This document shows positions 20,071 through 32,410 of a stretch of DNA of 64,000 nucleotides, in pieces (position 1 is the stretch's first letter; the number at the start of each line of letters is the position of its first letter). A program made the position numbers and the translations under genes. This DNA comes from an uncultured bacterium (GTDB taxonomy: Bacteria > Patescibacteriota > Gracilibacteria > Absconditabacterales > Absconditicoccaceae): assembly GCA_947168815.1 (NCBI GenBank), contig CAMVNG010000001.1, positions 310,001 to 374,000 of the forward strand. The letters are read 5' to 3'. The notes under the pieces were generated by a model. The model saw only the letters and a program-made list of their open reading frames with translations, had not been told where the DNA came from and searched no databases.

Positions 20071-21110
20071 TTATCACAATATCTTACCTCAGGTTCTAAA
20101 TGAACTCAAAATTTTTCATACACTGATTTTTGTACATTCTTAGCATAATCTTCAACTGCTTTTCAAGACGGATTAGCATTAATAAGAATAAGAGCATGTT
20201 TTTCATACATTTTCACCTTATTTACCTCCTTACCTTTCCATCAACAAAGTTCAATTAATTGTCATGCTGAAAGTTTCATAGTCTCATTATCTGTCAAATG
20301 AGCCCTAAGATCTGGGAATTTTTTTTCTAAAGTATCTCGCTCTGGTAAACTTAACTCAGGATTCTTAAAATAACTCCCTGCTGTTCATACTTTTGTATGA
20401 TCTGGTAATTTATTTTTTCTAATTTCATAAATCGCCTGAGAAATAGTTTGTAACTTTTTTAATGAGTCTAATTTCTCAAAATCAATTCAATTACTTGAAA
20501 AATAAGTTTCTACATCTTTATAACTCGTTATATATTCATAATTCTCATCAATTTTTTGTAACTTAAATACAACATGAGTAATAATAAATTTATCTTCTAA
20601 ATCATGTTTAAAAATACTATCACGATAAGCAAACTCGCAATCATTATTACTTAATTTTTGAATAGTATTTGTTTCTAAATTAACTCAAATAACTTCATAA
20701 ATAACATTTTTCACTTCTTGACCATAAGCTCAAATGTTTGAAACAGCACTAGTTCAAACATTTCATGGAATAGCTATTAAATTTTCAATTCATCAAAATG
20801 AATTATCAAGACAATACTGAACAAAATCATCTCGAACTTCTCATGCTCAAACTTGAAGATAAACTGCATTTTCATCCTGTTTTATCAATTCAATACCCTT
20901 AATTCCCGGATGAAGGACGATTCAGTCAAAATAATCATTTAAAAATAAGGTATTTGATCATCATCAAAAAATCCAATGTTTATTCTCTTTCCACTCTTGA
21001 GTTTCTATAAACTGAAGAAGTTGATAGGTATTAGGAATATCAACATACATTTTAGCAACACAATTAACCTGAAGTGTATTTAATGGTTGAAGAGAATAAT
21101 CTTTTTGCAT
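20067..21110 (-). CDS. murB: UDP-N-acetylenolpyruvoylglucosamine reductase MurB (type I)
   Basis: FAD/NADPH-dependent cytosolic reductase forming UDP-MurNAc. 347 residues, E. coli-like length. Signatures: PLNTLQVNCVAKMYVDI, FGGGSNTLFL (FAD phosphate), GAGEV-x-DDFVQYCLDNS, IENLIAIPGNVGTSAVSNIGAYGQEV, FAYRDSIFK, and AGSYFKNPEL with the active-site Ser. At GAGEV-x-DD the codon is CGA (codon 93), where MurB has a conserved Trp (GENW). This is among the best evidence that CGA is not Arg here. A terminator for the next upstream gene lies just before it. Confidence 0.95.
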
Positions 21111-21124
21111 GATTTTTCTATATA

Positions 21125-21162
21125 ATAAAAACCAACCTCTAGAGTAGTGATTGGTTATTTTT
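21125..21162 (-). terminator. probable terminator after the HD-domain gene
   Basis: AACCAA and TTGGTT arms enclosing a short CTCTAGAG palindrome, with T-rich sequence after it in the minus direction. The stem is short, so the call is moderate. Confidence 0.5.
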
Positions 21163-21187
21163 TTTCAAGTTAGTAAGTAATAATAAT

Positions 21188-22234
21188 CTATGCATTAATA
21201 ATCTTATCTATTTCCTGCTTAAAATCATCAAAAGAAATATTTTTATCTCTTAACTGATAAGCTTTTTCGATAACTCATTTGGGCCATCACGATATAATAT
21301 CTAAACTTTCAAACGGATCTTTCAAAGCAACCTGTCATGCATTACTTAAGAACAACTTTCATTCAATAATATTATTTTTGATAAAAGTTCTTTCATCTTC
21401 TATAAAGTTATCCAATGTAATAAATCATTCATCGACCATTCCCATACAAGAATATAAGACGTAATATGGTCACTGTCAAAGTCATCATAAATCAGCATCT
21501 TGTAAAATTTTTACAAAATCTTCATTATTTTTAGCACGATTATTAATTTTTGTCATCATAATTAATTTTTTTAAATCATCTCTATGAAGATTTAGTTTTT
21601 CGAAAACAACATCTGGTATATAAATATCTGACAAATTACAAGCCAACTTTTCTAAATCAATCTCATATTTTTTAGTATATCATGCATCATGAAATAATGC
21701 AGCTAATACCAATAAATTTAAAGTCTTTCTATCTATATTTCATTCTTCACATAATTTTACAACCGTTTCAGCAACACCAATTTCATGTCAAAAATTATGA
21801 TAAGGATTATTTTCCGAAAGATTTTTAGCTATTAATATAATATCATCTGTAATATCAGAATGCTCTTTTATATAATTAAGCTTCTTTAAATTCTCTTTGC
21901 TTCTAAATAAATTTAATGATAAATTCTCTGATAATTCTTCTTTACTTTTTCATGCCTCATTTCACAACAAATCAAAGAAATTATTAAATTCAGCGATCCA
22001 ATCTGGTTTAGAAGTATCAATTTTATCATTACTATTATTAAGGAATCGAGAAAGAATCTGACTTTTTACTGCCTTTCTAAGAACTCAATTTGAAGAAAGA
22101 TATTTATCAATTTCGTTCAATAAAACTTCATCACAAACAAACGATTCTCAAGTTTTATTCAATGAATTCTGCAATAGAACATTAATATCAAATTGAGTAA
22201 ACTTATTCTCTTCAATATTTTTCAAACTTTCCAT
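21188..22234 (-). CDS. HD-domain phosphohydrolase-like protein
   Basis: 348 residues. The metal motif is NPYHNFGHEIGVAETV (first His and HE), LAALFHDAGYTKKY (HD) and, further on, ILQDADLGGLG (final Asp). This order is that of HD superfamily phosphohydrolases, which act on nucleotides or cyclic dinucleotides. The first 130 residues are a separate charged helical region. The substrate cannot be read from the sequence. It is downstream of the 1,593-residue gene by 28 bases and so may share its transcript. Confidence 0.8.
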
Positions 22235-22262
22235 AATTCTAGTTTAAAATCTAAATATATTT

Positions 22263-25200
22263 TTATGCTTCTTGTGTTGTTGTATTTGTTTTATCCGGTT
22301 TCTTAAATCAAGTTTTTATAAAATTAGTTTGTAATTGATAAATTTCATAATAATATGCAAAGTTCTTAGGATCCTTAATATCTATTTTAGACTTTAATTC
22401 CTCGATTGCAACTAAAGCTTCATCCACACTAATTCATCAATCTTCTCATTTTACATACTTAATTCAATTTTCTTTTATTTTATATGTTTCTGACATGAAT
22501 TCATTAAATGTGATAGTTGTTGAGTCTCACCAAGAATCACTTTCTAAAGCAACAACTGTTTTGTAATTAGATTCAATCTTAACTAAAGCCTCTCTTAAAT
22601 CCGATAATCAATCAAGTCATTTTCTTAAGTATTGAGACATGTTAATGGTTTTTGAATTATTATCATCATCAACTATTGTGAATTGTTCTCATACTTGACT
22701 CTCATAATCAGTAACTGTCTTATCTATAAATGCGATGATATCACCAGGAGTATTTAATCAAATACTTGATAAATACTGTATAAAATTATTAATTCTTACC
22801 GAATCTTTTAATTTTTTTCACTCTTGTACTCATTCAACACTATTATTAGAAAATTCATGAGCCAAATTTATCATATACGACATAGCTGCTAATTCTTCAT
22901 TTACAGTCTTAACCTCCCTACCATTTAACATATAAGTTTTTACTTTTCATTCTGTTCTTTCTGTTCACAATTGGATTAATCAATATCATTTCGGTTCAGG
23001 AAAAAACTCACAATTAATTAATAATCCATCTTTTGAAGGTATATTAAATTCTACTCTAATATCTCACTTCGCAATAAGTTCCTCGACAAGAGCACTATGT
23101 TTATTTCATTCTTTATCACTCCATTCAGCAACATAATCACCATTAGAATTTTCTTTTAATGTAAGCTTTGCATGATTTATAAGTGTAAACTCCAAATCCA
23201 TAATTTTTCAATCAGATTCATATTGATCTAATTTTGTCTTTCAACTATCTCATTTAATCAAAGCAACATTACGAAATGTTTGAGCATCAGTAGCAACATC
23301 TATATCTCATCATAACTTCATAAAATCAGGATTATTAAGGAATAATGATCAAGAACTCAAGACAGATCGTTGTTGCTGTCAATCCATAAGCTCTGCAGTA
23401 ATATCCAATCAATGGAAAAAACATTCTTTTGCCTGTTCTAAAGGAATATCATTCTCTGGTGGTTCGTGGGTATCCTTTAAGGTATACTCGCACTTCCCAT
23501 CCTTTTTAGGAACCTCAAATTGATTAGCAGGTAACCTTACTTTATCAACAATCATATGATGAGCTACCTCAGCATCCATATTCACAGCAAGTTTCGGTTC
23601 TTTTCAAAAATAATCATTTTGTGGCCTAATTGTTAAAGTTATCTTAGAATTCTTAAAAGTTGCTACTCAATTATCATCAATGGTAACAATTCACTTCCCT
23701 CCATTTTCTACCAAAGACTTAAAAGCATTCAATTCGTCCACATTTCCATAATAAGCCTCTCAATCTTTTGAATGATCTATCATTATTCAAAAACTTGACA
23801 TCGTAGCTCATAAATTTCTAATATCAATAGATGCTTTTGATGGAACCAATTGAATAATCTCAGAATGATTTGGATCAATCTCACTTGGTTTAGAAAATGT
23901 TCAATCCGGATTCTTTATAAATCAATGCTGTTCAAAATGAGAAGTTAATGCATCTAAAGCTCAAGGACTATCTAAATCATAATCCAACTTCATTACAAAA
24001 TTCGAATTTCAATCTTGATAAAAATCATTTAATGTAACCTTATGATTTGAATACAACTTTGAATTATTTGGTCAAGGTGTTAAAGAATTCCATGTAGAAA
24101 CCAATAATCACAATAATGGGATATCAAAACGATTTGCAATTTCATCAGCTCATGTTTCAACCGTCTCTTCTCACAATTCTTCTCAAAACTCAGTTCTAAA
24201 TTTATTTGCCCAACTTCTTCAAAAATTTTGGTTAATTTTACTCTCTGCATTTTCAAACATCTGATTTGCAAAAGGGTCTTTAGTTTCTGCAAATTTTGGA
24301 TTTATTCTTTTCAAAAAAGCTTCCGCCTTAGTATTCGGATTTTTTGAAAGATATCAACTTATAGACTTTCCTATTAATTGTCATGCCTTCATGAATCAAA
24401 AACAAGTTACTGTTCACGTTACAAACTCAGTTCATGCATTTATCAAAAAATCCTGTAATGAAAGTTTTCAATTCCACAACATTCTAACATCCGAAGGATC
24501 ATCAAATCTTATTTCAATTTCTTCGTCTCAAACTTTAATCGTAGTTTTGAAAATCGTATTCTGAACGAGATTATTGAGCTCTGTTCATAATCTTGATCAA
24601 ACCATAGAACCAGCTGTCATAATAGCTGCCATTCAAAGCAACGACATTCATCAAGTAGGTATAGCGGCAACCAAAGCAACAGCACATCAAATTGCTGTAA
24701 TAATCTGTATAGCATTATCTCTCAAAAATGCTAAAATCTGTTCTCATGTTTCATCATTCGAATAAACATTTTTTTTGTTCAAAATATAATCTACAAATTT
24801 ATCAATAGCTCATCATTCTTTTATTGCTCTTTCAAGCACAACCAATTGAGTAATACAATTATTCAACGCTTGTTCTTCATCTGTAGTTAAAGATTTATTA
24901 TTACGAGCTTTCTTAACATTCTCCAAGTGTGTTCTTAGTGAAATAATAGAATCTTTTTTTCATCTTAATTTTTTTGTATAATTCCTTAATTCTACAGCTC
25001 TTCTACGTGCTTCATCAGTATCAAAATCCGTCAATTTATAATCCTTCATTTTACTAATTATATTTTGTATACCATCCATTCCATTTTTCAAAGAGGAGAA
25101 CTCTTCACCATTAATTTGCATTTCCCTAGTTAAAATGCTTCCGACTCACATAGCACTAGATCTTCTAGTATTTTCTTGTTCTTCTTTCGATATAGTTTTA

Positions 25201-27044
25201 AAAGGCGTATCCTCTCATATTTTATAGATTGAAACACTACCATCTTTATTTGTTTTCGAATATGAAAGGTCATTTAATGATAAAATATTCATGTCCCTTT
25301 CTGCATAAAATCATCTAGTATCTGAATTATACGATCATCATCTATTTCATATATTATTTGCAAATTGCTTACGATAATTTCGAATAACAAGATTAATTTC
25401 TCATCTATTCGCCTTATTAAATAATTGAATTATTTTATTTTCATCAGCATTCTTAAATCTAATAAAAATAGGCTGACATCAAGGAACAGTAACCTTCTTA
25501 AAAGCTGGATGTATCTCTGGTTTGCTACTTCAAATATGTCCAGAATAATTATACACAGGTCATTGAAGCTGATGATCAAAAGCGTTAGCTTCAATAGGCC
25601 AATTCTGTTTGAATTCCGCATAAGTAACTCCCTGAACCATCCATTTTCACTTTTTATCATTCTGTGCATCAATTTGAGAGAGTAAATCATGAGTCTCTTC
25701 ACTATCTTTCCATCTAGCTTCTGCTTCTGTTCTAGCTTTCTTTAAGTCTTTTAATTCATTCTCAGAAAATAGATTCTTAATCTCTGCCTCTGTAAAATCT
25801 TGTCACATTTGTATTAGAATTTGATCTATACACCCCTGATCACCAATATCTTTTGCTAAATTTATAGCCTGTTTATACAAGTTTATTCTCTCATCTCTAT
25901 TCTTAGTCTTATCAAGACTGTTAATCTGTTTAATAATATTGTTTAAAACACCGACTTTTCTATTTAATTCTCTTTGCTTTAATAACAATGCAAATTGCTC
26001 ATTGTTCTTTAAATTTATTTCATTTTCATCGACAATTTTATTTTTTAAATTTTCAACTTTAAATAAATAATAATCAGAATCATTCGTTATATTTGAAGGA
26101 ATATCACTATCAGTCAATGGAGCTAAAAAAACATTACTTCATTTTGTTTTTTCAGCTAGTATAAGATAAATCATCAAAGTTTCGAAAGCTCATCATCAAA
26201 TTAAATTTTCAAAGTGTAATCATTCTTGTTTAAATGGAAGAAAAAATTCTAAGAAATTTTTCAATACTCTATTTTGTTGTTCATTTGATAATTCTCACAA
26301 CAATTCATTTAAATTAGGAATATTAGTTAACTGAGGAAATGCTTTTAATGCTTCCCTTCACTTTATAACTCATTCCCTCGTAATTAGTTCTTGCCTATAA
26401 ATATAAAGATTTGTAATTCCTTGGTTTTCTCCATTTCTCAAACCACTCGCTCATAACTGTCATCTTTTCCCATCTATTTGAAGATTCTCTCCATAATTAA
26501 CATTTGCCCAAAGTTGTATATATTTTACTTGAGATTCAGTATATGGAGATTTTCATGGCGTTCTATTTGCAGCAATTATCTTGTTAACAGCTTCTGATAT
26601 TCCACTAATTTTATTATCAATAATTGATTTAATCTTATTTTTCTTATCTTGAAATTCTGATCAGAATAATTGATTTCGCTCATTTAACAAAGCAATATTT
26701 TGCGGCAATATATCATTCGTCTGTATACATTCATCAATAACTTTATTTAAACTTACTTTCTCTTTTAAATCTGGATACTTATCTCAAAACTTATCTAAAA
26801 AATATTCTACTATTTTTTGTTGATTATCAGAAATATCTACTTGAGATAATATTTTTTCACACAAACCTTTTAATACATTTTCAAATTCTCACAACAGTTC
26901 TGGTGAAGTAGCTCAATTTAAAGCTTCTCCCAACCTTCATAAATTTTCATCAGATTGCAAAAACTCTTCAATTTCTTGAGAATCAATTTTTTCATTAGGA
27001 TTGATAACATCCATCTCACTTTTTAATAATTCCGCATCACTCAT
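22263..27044 (-). CDS. 1,593-residue protein of unknown function with a central membrane region
   Basis: One open frame of 1,594 codons with many UGA glycines; not recognised. Residues 1-640 are soluble and helical, with an acidic N-terminus (SDAELLKSEMDVINPNEK) and coiled-coil-like Asn/Lys-rich segments. Around residues 760-830 there are hydrophobic helices (IQIITAI, VALVAAIP, LLGMAAIMTAGSMVGSRL). A second helical region is followed by a long soluble C-terminal half with beta-rich stretches, ending EIYQLQTNFIKTG and a Thr-rich tail. A 93-residue partner ends 2 bases upstream. Its size and the single membrane core suggest an envelope-spanning or surface structural protein; this is inference. 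Confidence 0.75.
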
Positions 27045-27046
27045 AT

Positions 27047-27328
27047 TTAAAGATTATCAATAAAGTCATTAAGTATATTTTCTGCATCTTGCTCATCTTT
27101 TCTCATGGAAATAGCAGATTTTTCTTTTATTAACTCTAATACATTCTTCATTTCAGTACGTTGATTTATAGAATTAATATTTCTAATATTCTTCAGTATA
27201 TCACCATAAATTAAATCTATTAAGCCATCATTTCATTCTTCCTTTGCAATTAACAAAAATCATTCCGCCATATCCCAATAGGGAACTAATTTACTTAATA
27301 TCATAACCAACGCCTCTCTTTTTGTCAT
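27047..27328 (-). CDS. small helical protein coupled to the 1,593-residue gene; paralogue of 17555-17833
   Basis: 93 residues: MTKREALVMILSKLVPYWDM, then AEGFLLIAKEEG, GLIDLIYGDILKNIRNINS and an acidic C-terminus with QDAENILNDFIDNL. It matches the 92-residue protein at 17.6 kb in length, MTK start, P-x-W-x-M core, D-x-[LI]-Y and the shape of the tail. The stop is 2 bases before the ATG of the giant gene, so the two are translationally coupled. It could be a chaperone or adaptor for the large protein; not established. Confidence 0.75.
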
Positions 27329-27443
27329 AGATTTAGAAAAACGACTAAAAGTCCTCTCCAATAATTTTACTCATTACAAAATAAAACACTAAAATCTACG
27401 AATACTCAACGGATGAATAAGTTGACACTTATGAAAAAATATT

Positions 27444-27475
27444 TAAAAAAGGAGTTCCTTTAAAAGGAACCCCTA
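27444..27475 (-). terminator. intrinsic terminator of pilT
   Basis: GGGGTTCCT-loop-AGGAACTCC hairpin followed by TTTTTT in the minus direction, 20 bases after the pilT stop. Confidence 0.8.
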
Positions 27476-27494
27476 AAAACTGAATAAAAATATA

Positions 27495-28604
27495 TTATCT
27501 CAAATATCCTCTATTAATTAATTCTCTCTTAATATAAGCTGGATCATTAGCTGCTTCCAAAGCTTGTTCTAATGAAATTTTCTTTTCTTCAAACAATTGA
27601 ATCAAACTTTCTTCCATAACTTGCATACCTCAAGAAATTCTATTAGTATACATAATACTCTTTAATTGATTCAATTTATTTTCTTTAATCAAGTTAGTTA
27701 CGGCCGTTGTATTAATTAAAACTTCTTGTCATAGAACTAACCCCGGTTTATCTATTCTCTTAAGCAATTTCTGAACAACAATAGCAGCCATATTTTCAGA
27801 TAATTGTGTTCTAATATGTGTTTGTTCTTCAGGAGGGAATGAACCAATAATTTTATTCAATGCTTGTTCTGATGATCTAGCATGCACTGTCGTTAGCACC
27901 AAGTGTCATGTTTCTGATAACAAAATAGCATTTCTAATACTTTCCAAATCTCTCATCTCTCAGAAAAGAATTACATCAGGTCTTTGTCTTAACGCATATT
28001 TCATAGCATTAGAGAATGATGAAACATCCTTTCCTAATTCTTTTTGATCAATAATACTTTCTTTTGGTTCAAAAATATATTCAATCGGATCTTCAATTGT
28101 AAGAATATGTTTCTTTTTATTCATATTAATTTCCTCAATTACAGCAGCAAGTGTTGTTGACTTTCAAGACCCTGTAGGTCAAGCCAAGAAAACAATACCA
28201 TTTTCTCTATAAGCTAATTGCTTAAAAATAGGAGGTAAATTAAGTGCTTCTAATGTAGGAATAGTATTTCTCAATAATCTTGATACAATCATAATATGTC
28301 CTCTTTGTCTTGAAATATTCACCCTATATCTTCTTTCTTTATAACCAACTCACAAATCAAGACTACCATGCTTTTCAAAATAATCAAGTCCTGTTTTATT
28401 CATTAATGTTAATGCAATTTTATTAAGCATTGTATCATCCAATTTAGGAAGATCTTTTTGTCTATTAACTTCCTCCATAATTCTTAAGGTTGGAGGTTCA
28501 TTAAAAGTCAGATACATATCAGTCGCATTTTTCTCAAGCATTAATTCATTAAGAAAAGCCACGTACTTTTTTGGATCTTTTAAATATTCATCGTATTTTT
28601 CCAT
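27495..28604 (-). CDS. pilT: type IV pilus retraction ATPase PilT
   Basis: Hexameric cytoplasmic ATPase that depolymerises type IV pili for twitching or DNA uptake. 369 residues. The N-terminal domain includes ATDMYLTFNEPPTLRI, and the Walker A is AGPTGSGKST near residues 141-150 with UGA glycines. The Asp box is HILTIEDPIEYIF, Walker B VILFGEMRDLE, and the His box THLVLTTVHA. It uses the PilT-type motif order rather than PilB (no zinc tetracysteine). The pilus subunits at 62.7-64 kb are the nearest related genes; no pilB or pilC is in the window. Confidence 0.93.
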
Positions 28605-28842
28605 TTTTGTTTAGAAGAATGAATAAAAAGTATTCACGAATAATTCTATTCAAAATTTTTATTTTTGCAAATTAACCAGTAAATTTTTCTTTAGACACAA
28701 AAAATAAAATAAAAGAATTTTTGAGAACAAAAACTAAAATTTTAAAACACAATTATAAACTAGCAAAAAGCCCTATTCTTGACTTTTAACCCCGCTTTCA
28801 TTATATTACACATCGCGTCTTTCTTTACATTTAAAAAGAAAT
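28605..28842. other. 238-base divergent promoter region between pilT and galE
   Basis: AT-rich, with no open frame of note. It contains the galE promoter listed separately, plus short GAATA/TATTC inverted repeats near 28620-28655 on the pilT side that could be regulatory. Confidence 0.5.
28779..28807 (+). promoter_or_regulatory. sigma-70 type promoter of galE
   Basis: TTGACT at 28779-28784, a 17-base spacer, and TATATT at 28802-28807. The galE ATG lies 35 bases further on. Confidence 0.75.
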
Positions 28843-29898
<1,056 letters not shown>

Positions 29899-29943
29899 GA
29901 AAATTTCTAATATAATTTCATTTAACTCATATCACAAAACAAC

Positions 29944-31167
29944 ATGCAATACGAAATAAAAACAATCGCTTGAATCGATTGTATTTTTGCGCCAATGAAT
30001 GAATGAAATTCTATTACCATAGATATTTGAGTAAAGGCCTGATCTACATACGAAACAAAAGAAGAAGCATGAATTTCTCATGTCCTTGAACATATGTTTT
30101 TTAAAGGTTGAAAAAAACGAAAGACTCCTAAAGATGTAGCAACAGCTATGGACAAAATAGGTGCAATTTTCAATGCTTGAACATGAGAGAACACAACAAA
30201 TTATTTTGTAAAATCAGCGCCTCAATTTGCAGAATATGGACTTGAAGTGCTAGCTGATATGTTAATGGATGCTCAATTTGCTGATTCTGAATTTCAAAGA
30301 GAAAAATGAGTAATCATCCAAGAACTTAAAATGTATGAAGATAATCCTATATCAGTTGTTCGAAATAAACGGCAAACATATTTTCTTTGAGATAATTCTT
30401 ATGGAAGACCTATTATTTGATTTGAAGAAAATATTCAAAATTTCACGCGTGATGATCTTTTCAAATATAAAGAATTATTGTACACAAAAGATAATCTTAT
30501 TATAACCATCGCTTGAAAAATACTTAATCAAGCAGAATTAGAAAAAAACATTGAAAAATTATTCAAAAACCTACCTGAAAAGTGTACAAGAGAAAAACCT
30601 AAATTTTCATGGAATCTTCCTAAAGAACATAAATGATTTTTCAAAAAAGAAACAGAACAAAATCATATTATTATCTCAATGAAAGGGTTAAATCTTCTCG
30701 ACGATAAAAGATATTCTGCAAGTCTTTTATGCTCCATGCTATGATGAAATATGTCATCTAGATTATTCCAAGATATTAGAGAAAAACTATGAATCTGCTA
30801 TTATATTAGCGCATGACATTGATGTAGTAACGAATATGGATTATTTACTATAAGAGCTTGATTAGATAAGACCAAATTTGAATTTTGAGTAGAAAAAATT
30901 AACGAAGTCGTTGATAAATTTCTAGATGAATGATTTACTGATGAAGAATTCAATAATGCCAAAAATTGTATAAAATGAAACATACAAATGTGAATTGAAT
31001 GATCCGCAGAAATGGCTAGTTATTTATGAGATCAATATATTAGTAAAAAAGAAATTCGTAGCCTAGAAGAAGTCCTAGAAAAATATGAAGAAATTAAAAA
31101 AGAAGATATTATCGAATTATTCCCAATGTTAAAATCAGAAAATAGATATAGATTTCATATCGAATAA
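29944..31167 (+). CDS. M16 family zinc peptidase
   Basis: 407 residues, one full two-domain unit as in bacterial processing-peptidase-like proteins. The inverted zinc motif is ISHVLEHMFFKGG (HxxEH), and the distal Glu is in EYGLEVLADMLMDAQFADSEFQREKGVIIQEL. The C-terminal M16 domain starts around residue 230 (SSRLFQDIREKLGICYYISAGH). No signal peptide, so probably cytosolic. CGA codons at 59 and 140 and CGG at 143 sit where aromatic residues are acceptable. It lies between galE and rlmN, 7 bases before the latter. Confidence 0.88.
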
Positions 31168-31174
31168 TAAAAAA

Positions 31175-32281
31175 ATGACAGAATTCAAACCAGCACTTTT
31201 CAATGAATGAGAGCTCACAAAACGAGCCAAAGAAAAGAAACTTCAACCATTTAAATTAAAGCAAATATTTTTCGAATTATATAAGAACCAAAACACTGAA
31301 CGAGACACTCTAACAACACTTTCTAAAGATTTAAGAAATGAACTAAAAGAACATTTTGATCTTCTAGCAATCGAAGTAATAGAAACTATTGAAGCAGAAG
31401 ATACCACAAAATTTGCTTTTAAAACAAGAGATTGACACATTATTGAAGCAATTTTAATGTATCATCGACAAAATGAAAAATACGTAAAAGAAGATAAACC
31501 AAAACTAAATCGTATTACCCTTTGTATCTCTTCTCAAGTTGGATGTGCAATGAACTGTTTATTTTGTGTTACTTGAAAACTATGATTTAAAAGAGATTTA
31601 ACTTGGGAAGAAATCATATCACAAATCCTCTACGCAAATACATACATCAAAAAAAGATTTTGAAAAAAAGAAGATGGTACAAATAATGGAATAAGAAATG
31701 TTGTTTTTATGGGAATGTGAGAACCATTATTAAATTACGAAAATATTAGAAAATCCTTAGAAATTATGTTGCAACAGGATAGATTTTCTCTTTGAAGAAG
31801 ACATATTACTATTTCTACCTGCTGAATTATTCCTTGAATTGAAAAACTCATAAAAGATAAAGTTGATGTTAAACTTGCTATTTCCCTTCATGCTCCAAAC
31901 CAAGAATTAAGAAATAAAATTATGCCGGTTGCTAAAGCATATCCATTAGAAGATCTCATGGAAACTATCGATAATTACGTAAAAGCTACTGACAATAGAA
32001 TTTTTTATGAATACATCATGATAAAAGACCTCACAGACAAACCAGAACTTGCACACCAATTAGTAAAACTTCTTTCAAAAAGATTAGCCCATGTGAATCT
32101 TATTCCATATAACGAAAATCCAGCAATAGAATTAAAAGAAAGTCCAAAAAATAATATCCAGATTTTCAAAAAAATCTTAGAAGACTGAAATGTTACTGTA
32201 ACAGTACGTGATAGTATGTGAAGAGAAGCAAAAGGTGCTTGCTGACAACTTGGATACGAAAAAGTAAAAGAAAAATTCTAA
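31175..32281 (+). CDS. rlmN: 23S rRNA (adenine-2503 C2)/tRNA methyltransferase RlmN
   Basis: Radical SAM enzyme that methylates C2 of A2503 in 23S rRNA and A37 of some tRNAs. 368 residues. The radical SAM cluster motif is CAMNCLFCVTGKLGF. Other signatures: CISSQVGC, NVVFMGMGEPLLNYENI, HITISTCGIIPGIEKL, LAISLHAPNQELRNKIMP, and the catalytic C-terminal Cys in SMGREAKGACGQL. The start is ATG after the M16 stop with a 7-base gap, giving an operon. The 129-base gap after it is AT-rich and contains no gene. Confidence 0.94.
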
Positions 32282-32410
32282 AAAATTTCATTTAAAAACC
32301 TATATATTTTTTTATCTTTATATTTCATATATTTTATTACATATATGTTGATTTTTTCTATTTTTTATATATAATATTAGTAATAAATAAATTTATAAAA
32401 ACACAAGCCA

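Noticed and set aside
28605-28842. tRNA gene or small RNA in one of the larger gaps
   Set aside because: No cloverleaf arms or GTTCRANNC T-loop could be found here or in the other gaps.
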